Origin: Cellvibrio sp. UBA7661
GTDB lineage: Bacteria > Pseudomonadota > Gammaproteobacteria > Pseudomonadales > Cellvibrionaceae
Assembly (NCBI GenBank): GCA_002483365.1
Contig: DLHT01000015.1
Coordinates: forward strand, 168,910 to 232,909
DNA: 64,000 bases
Reading direction: 5' to 3'
Below are positions 60,484 through 64,000 of the stretch, one piece after another (the stretch's first letter is position 1; every line of letters begins with the position of its first letter). The notes beneath the pieces were generated by a model, which saw only the letters and a list, made by a program, of their open reading frames with translations, was not told where the DNA came from and made no database searches. Both the position numbers and the translations under genes were made by a program.

Positions 60484-62445
60484 TTAATTTTTGATCGTTT
60501 TGTTACGAGTTTTAAACGAGCTCCAACCGAAGCCACCTGCTGCGACAAAGGCTACGATTATTTGCGGGATAAATGTCTCTAGTGTTGGATAAAGTCCGAG
60601 CCATTCCACGCGCGGGATGTTAATGAGAGTCACGCCTATCCATCCGGCCTCTTGCAAAGCTGACACGCCCTTGCCAATTAACACTACTGCAAGCACTACC
60701 ACTAATATGGATGTGACAGAGAAGAATGTCCCCAGCGGCATACGCGCACTTGTGCGCAGCAATACCCACGCAATTACTACCAATAATAATAAGGCTGTGA
60801 AAAAACCTGCTATCAATGCGCCGCTATTACCATCCGCTGCCAGTGCGGAATAAAACAAAACAGTTTCAAAAACCTCTCGATACACCGCGATAAAAGCCAG
60901 CGCAAACAATGCCCACGCCGAACGTTGCGACACTGCTAGAGATAATTTTTCTTTCAAATAATCTTGCCATTTGCCAGCGCTACTTTTCTGGTGCATCCAC
61001 AGCCCAACGCTAAGCAGAACGACTGCTGCGAGTACAGATCCAAGCCCCTCAGTCACCTCACGGTTAGCACCGCTAATGCCGATGAGATAAGTTGCCACGA
61101 CCCACGTCAGCACGCCAGCAAGCAAAGCGCTTATCCATCCTCTGTGGACATGGCGGAGCACTTCAGGTCTGTCCGTCTTTTTCAAGAATGTAATCATGCC
61201 GATAACAATCAGCAACGCTTCGATACCTTCGCGTAAAAGAATCGTCAGCGCCCCAACAAACGTTGTTGTAGGATCAGCTTTAGCTTCTTGCATCAGCTCA
61301 TCAACTTGCACAAAAAGTTGTTCCAATTGAGCTGCCGCAGCCTCCGCTTGCTCAATGGTTCCTTTTGCGACTGCCGAGCGATAGGTGAGCATCGCGGTTT
61401 CCACGGCAATCAACAAAGATCCGTTGCGGGTATTTACTATCGGCTCAAGCGGCTCGAATCCATCCAGGTATGCAGACAGGCTCAAACGTGTCGCGAGATT
61501 CCGGTCTCCGGCTCGCGCGGCAGTCAGGCTTTCCGCAAGACGTAATCGGGATAACGCCAAACCAACAGGTTTATTTGTTTCTACAACATTTGGGTGACTT
61601 CGTAAGTAGGCAGTGACAGAGCGAGCCTTATTTTCTGGGATTGTTTCGGCCAGTGCCACTTCGGTAACTGTAGTCAGCATGGTCAGATCCGCAAGGCGGC
61701 CCTTTATCTGTCCATCATCGTTCCAAAGCTGCTTACCTTGTTCGCGCATGGATTCATTGAAGGAAAGCGTACCGATATAAAATGCGAGCGCCCATCGATC
61801 TTCTTCAGGTAGAGCTTTAAAACTTACCATTGATGTACCTTCCACGCCTTGGGAAATCACCTGATATAAAGCCATCAAGCTTCGCGTGCGTGCACGTTCT
61901 ACATCCGTAAATGCAATCGGTTTGGGTTCTAGGTCTTCAGCGAGCGGGCCATCACCGTTGCCGTTCGCGCCATGGCATGTAGCACATTGCGCTGCATAAA
62001 GAGTCTGTCCGCGAGCAAGGTTGGGAATAGTTTCTGGAGCTACGGGAAACGGGTAAGCAGTTATCAGGGATGCATTTGCCTGATGTGCAAGCCGGGAAAC
62101 TTCGATGCTTGCCTCTTTACGCAGGACAGCTGCGCGCAACTCGGCAATCTTTTCGGCAATAATTGGTTTGGATTCATGCTCGGGAAGAGATTGTAATAAC
62201 GTGCCTGCATTCTCCGTGAAATCCAGCATCTCAGCGTATTCCGCCTCGCTAATGATGGCCCCCTCGGCGACAGCTCCACTGTAATCGACCGCGACATAAT
62301 CAAGCAGTTGCCATAGCTGTTTTACATCTCCCGACGTGGCAGTTTGCGCAAACGCGGAGCCTGTAAACAGAAACCATATTGCGCCAATACTAGCGATGCG
62401 TTTAAGAAGACTCTTTTGATTATTCACTTTTATTGTTGACTCCAA
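60484..62445 (-). CDS. Cytochrome c-FTR1 fusion iron permease
   Basis: A 653-residue fusion. A signal peptide (IGAIWFLFTGSAFAQ) and a cytochrome c domain with haem motif CATCHG (near residue 154) and methionine-containing GTSMVSF make up the first 300 residues. An FTR1-type permease with about seven helices fills the second half, with the iron-binding REGIEALL near residue 408 and YREVFETVLFY. FTR1 imports ferric or ferrous iron; the cytochrome presumably drives redox change. Its start overlaps the next gene's end by 26 bases. Confidence 0.85.
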   Translation of the reverse strand: MESTIKVNNQKSLLKRIASIGAIWFLFTGSAFAQTATSGDVKQLWQLLDYVAVDYSGAVAEGAIISEAEYAEMLDFTENAGTLLQSLPEHESKPIIAEKIAELRAAVLRKEASIEVSRLAHQANASLITAYPFPVAPETIPNLARGQTLYAAQCATCHGANGNGDGPLAEDLEPKPIAFTDVERARTRSLMALYQVISQGVEGTSMVSFKALPEEDRWALAFYIGTLSFNESMREQGKQLWNDDGQIKGRLADLTMLTTVTEVALAETIPENKARSVTAYLRSHPNVVETNKPVGLALSRLRLAESLTAARAGDRNLATRLSLSAYLDGFEPLEPIVNTRNGSLLIAVETAMLTYRSAVAKGTIEQAEAAAAQLEQLFVQVDELMQEAKADPTTTFVGALTILLREGIEALLIVIGMITFLKKTDRPEVLRHVHRGWISALLAGVLTWVVATYLIGISGANREVTEGLGSVLAAVVLLSVGLWMHQKSSAGKWQDYLKEKLSLAVSQRSAWALFALAFIAVYREVFETVLFYSALAADGNSGALIAGFFTALLLLVVIAWVLLRTSARMPLGTFFSVTSILVVVLAVVLIGKGVSALQEAGWIGVTLINIPRVEWLGLYPTLETFIPQIIVAFVAAGGFGWSSFKTRNKTIKN

Positions 62446-63388
62446 GTTTGGGGATTAGATGGATATAAATTAACTCGCTTAAAAGTTCCACCATTGTTTG
62501 TGTCACGATAATGGCGGGCAATACGGGAATAGCGCCCGGTACGGCCAACGCCAACGGCAATATGACCAGTGAATTACGCGTACCCGCGCTGAATGCGACA
62601 GCTCTGCCAGCAGCTGCTTCAAGTCGCAACAGGCGAGCAACAATCCATCCGAGTAGCGGAGCAATTACCGCGAATGCTACGTACACAGGTATAACTTTTA
62701 ATGTTGCACCGATAGCGGTTTCAAGTTGAGGTATTAAGGCCGCGATAACAATAAATAACACCAGCGCGGTTGCTGGCACGGGTAGTAAGCCGAGTGCATT
62801 GGAAACGCCTTCTCCAACAGGGTTTCGTGCGGCCCATAATTGCACTAGCGCTGCTAATGCGAGTGGAACTGCAATTAACCAGATGAAAGCGTGCACAAAT
62901 GGGCCGATTTGCACGAGATTTGCCGCAGCCTCTCCCAAAAATATCTTGAGATAAGCGGGCAATAAAAGCATTTGAGCAATGAGTAGTGCCGGAGTTGCTG
63001 CCAACAATAACCGGGCGTCAGCACGCCCCAAATGTGAGAAGGTGACAACGTAGTCGATGCAGGGAGTGAGCAATACAAACAGGACACCCAATCTAATCAT
63101 AGGGTCATCGGGTAAAAACTGGATTAAGCACGCAACGAGTAATGGAACAGTAATAAAATTAGTGATCAGCAATGCGCTCAGGAAGCGAATTCGAGTGAAG
63201 GCGCGACCTAAATCGGCCACAGGCACCTGAAGAAAAGTGACAAATAACATTAACGCAAGAGCGGGATTGATTGCGCGCTCCAGCACGCTCATGCCCGGCA
63301 CCATTAATGCAATTACTGCGGCAACGATGATCGCAACAAAGTAAATTGTGACCTGCTGATTTTCCAGTTTTTCACGAATGTGTTGCAT
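62420..63388 (-). CDS. ACR3/bile acid:sodium symporter-family transporter
   Basis: A 322-residue inner-membrane protein with nine or ten helices of the BASS/ACR3 superfamily (ALMLFVTFLQVP, LGVLFVLLTPCIDYVVTFSHLG, with the conserved Pro-Cys, GTRNSLVILPLALA). ACR3 members export arsenite using the Cys in such a helix; other members carry bile acid-like compounds. No arsR, arsC or arsenical genes are visible, so the substrate is undecided. It precedes the FTR1 fusion in one unit. Confidence 0.8.
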   Translation of the reverse strand: MQHIREKLENQQVTIYFVAIIVAAVIALMVPGMSVLERAINPALALMLFVTFLQVPVADLGRAFTRIRFLSALLITNFITVPLLVACLIQFLPDDPMIRLGVLFVLLTPCIDYVVTFSHLGRADARLLLAATPALLIAQMLLLPAYLKIFLGEAAANLVQIGPFVHAFIWLIAVPLALAALVQLWAARNPVGEGVSNALGLLPVPATALVLFIVIAALIPQLETAIGATLKVIPVYVAFAVIAPLLGWIVARLLRLEAAAGRAVAFSAGTRNSLVILPLALAVPGAIPVLPAIIVTQTMVELLSELIYIHLIPKLGVNNKSE

Positions 63389-63501
63389 CGTTTATTTCCA
63401 TGTGTCAAATGTGCGTGGATTAAATAACACAGGGTAATCAATTCCAGCGTTTTAGTGAGGATTCGGTCACAACGTTTAGTACGATGCACCACTCGCTATT
63501 T

Positions 63502-64000
63502 TTAAAACTTCATCCTCTGTATTCGCACCGCGTTCAATATCGCAAGTAGCGCCACCCCTACGTCCGCAAAGACCGCTTCCCACATTGTGGCTAAGCCTCC
63601 AGCCCCCAGTATTAATACGATGGCTTTTACACCGAACGCGAGGGAAATGTTTTGCCACACAATGCGTTTGGTTTGTTTACCGATGGCGATGGCAGTGGGA
63701 ATTTTGCTGGGTTTATCATCTTGAATAACAACATCGGCTGTTTCGATTGTTGCATCGCTGCCAAGGCCACCCATCGCGATACCGACATCGCTCAGGGCAA
63801 CGACCGGTGCATCATTAACACCATCACCTACGAACGCAACGGTTTCATTGCGCGCTTTGATTTCTTTTACTTTATTAACTTTATCTTCTGGCAGCAAATC
63901 ACCAAAGGCATTAATGATGCCTAATTTTTGTGCGACAAATTGCACCACAGAACTTTTGTCACCGCTAAGCATGGTTATGTTGATGCCCAATTTTTTTAGT
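63502..64000 (-). CDS. Heavy-metal P-type ATPase, C-terminal part
   Basis: The 5' end lies beyond the right edge of the window. The 166 residues visible hold the end of the HAD phosphorylation domain (LGINITMLSGD and the hinge GDGVNDAPVVALSDVGIAMG), an ETADVVI motif as in zinc/cadmium ATPases (CadA/ZntA type), and the last two membrane helices (NISLAFGVKAIVLILGAGG, ADVGVALLAILNAVRI). It suggests zinc, cadmium or lead export. It has 113 bases between its stop and the next gene, in the same direction. Confidence 0.87.
   Translation of the reverse strand, partial: LKKLGINITMLSGDKSSVVQFVAQKLGIINAFGDLLPEDKVNKVKEIKARNETVAFVGDGVNDAPVVALSDVGIAMGGLGSDATIETADVVIQDDKPSKIPTAIAIGKQTKRIVWQNISLAFGVKAIVLILGAGGLATMWEAVFADVGVALLAILNAVRIQRMKF

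Overview
The window reads as chromosome of a gammaproteobacterium close to Pseudomonas, most likely Cellvibrio or another member of the Cellvibrionaceae. This is an inference from gene order and protein resemblance: pilMNOPQ-aroK-aroB-damX, priA-ftsN-hslVU, and dksA-gluQ-cbrX-cbrA-cbrB-(sRNA)-pcnB-folK-panB all follow the pseudomonad layout. I saw no rRNA, tRNA or CRISPR.

Layout. 1-2340: end of a membrane protein, then glycine cleavage gcvT and gcvH. 2414-10875 (minus strand): type IV pilus assembly operon pilMNOPQ running into aroK, aroB and damX, with divergent penicillin-binding protein mrcA. 13455-20109: secreted nuclease, rpmE, priA, ftsN-like, hslVU (split by a REP/MITE-like repeat) and a DUF971 gene. 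20115-24317: cytochrome b561, PepSY protein, uppP, a lipoprotein, an EamA transporter and sfsA. 24587-35148: dksA, gluQ, the carbon-catabolite control system cbrX-cbrA-cbrB, pcnB, folK, a deoxynucleoside kinase and panB. 35303-44495: DUF4440 protein, LysE exporter, hydrolase, gdhA, two adjacent frameshifted genes (solute-binding protein and histidine kinase), ahpF and ahpC. 44496-47590: repeats and a decaying array of integron gene cassettes with recognisable attC sites but no integrase. 47594-51275: TrmK-like methyltransferase, M23 peptidase, tiny lysine-rich protein, TPR lipoprotein, ParA-type ATPase. 51463-64000: a site-specific genomic island and metal-handling genes.

Two systems stand out. 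First, the gap between cbrB and pcnB holds what looks like a complete CrcZ-type Hfq-sequestering small RNA: TGTTAC/GTAACA half-sites for CbrB, a textbook sigma-54 promoter (TGGCAC-N5-CTGCT), about 400 nt of transcript with tandem AACAACAAGAA-type Hfq/Crc-binding repeats of about 38 nt, and a GAAA-loop terminator. CrcZ is characterised in Pseudomonas; the sequence here looks strongly diverged, but the whole CbrAB-to-sRNA circuit is visible.

Second, the native srkA (yihE/rdoA) gene is cut after about codon 35 by a GInt-type island: the ginABCD operon encodes three tyrosine recombinases and a small coiled-coil protein. Twelve bases after ginD lies a complete but divergent srkA homologue, as if the island carries a replacement for the gene it destroys. 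Beyond it are a RidA-family protein, a ParS/Xre-type (DUF2384-like) antitoxin without a visible toxin, about 790 bases of AT-rich DNA without a gene, and metal genes (cytochrome c-FTR1 fusion, ACR3/BASS-type transporter, end of a P-type ATPase). The right end of the island and the 3' part of native srkA are not in the window.
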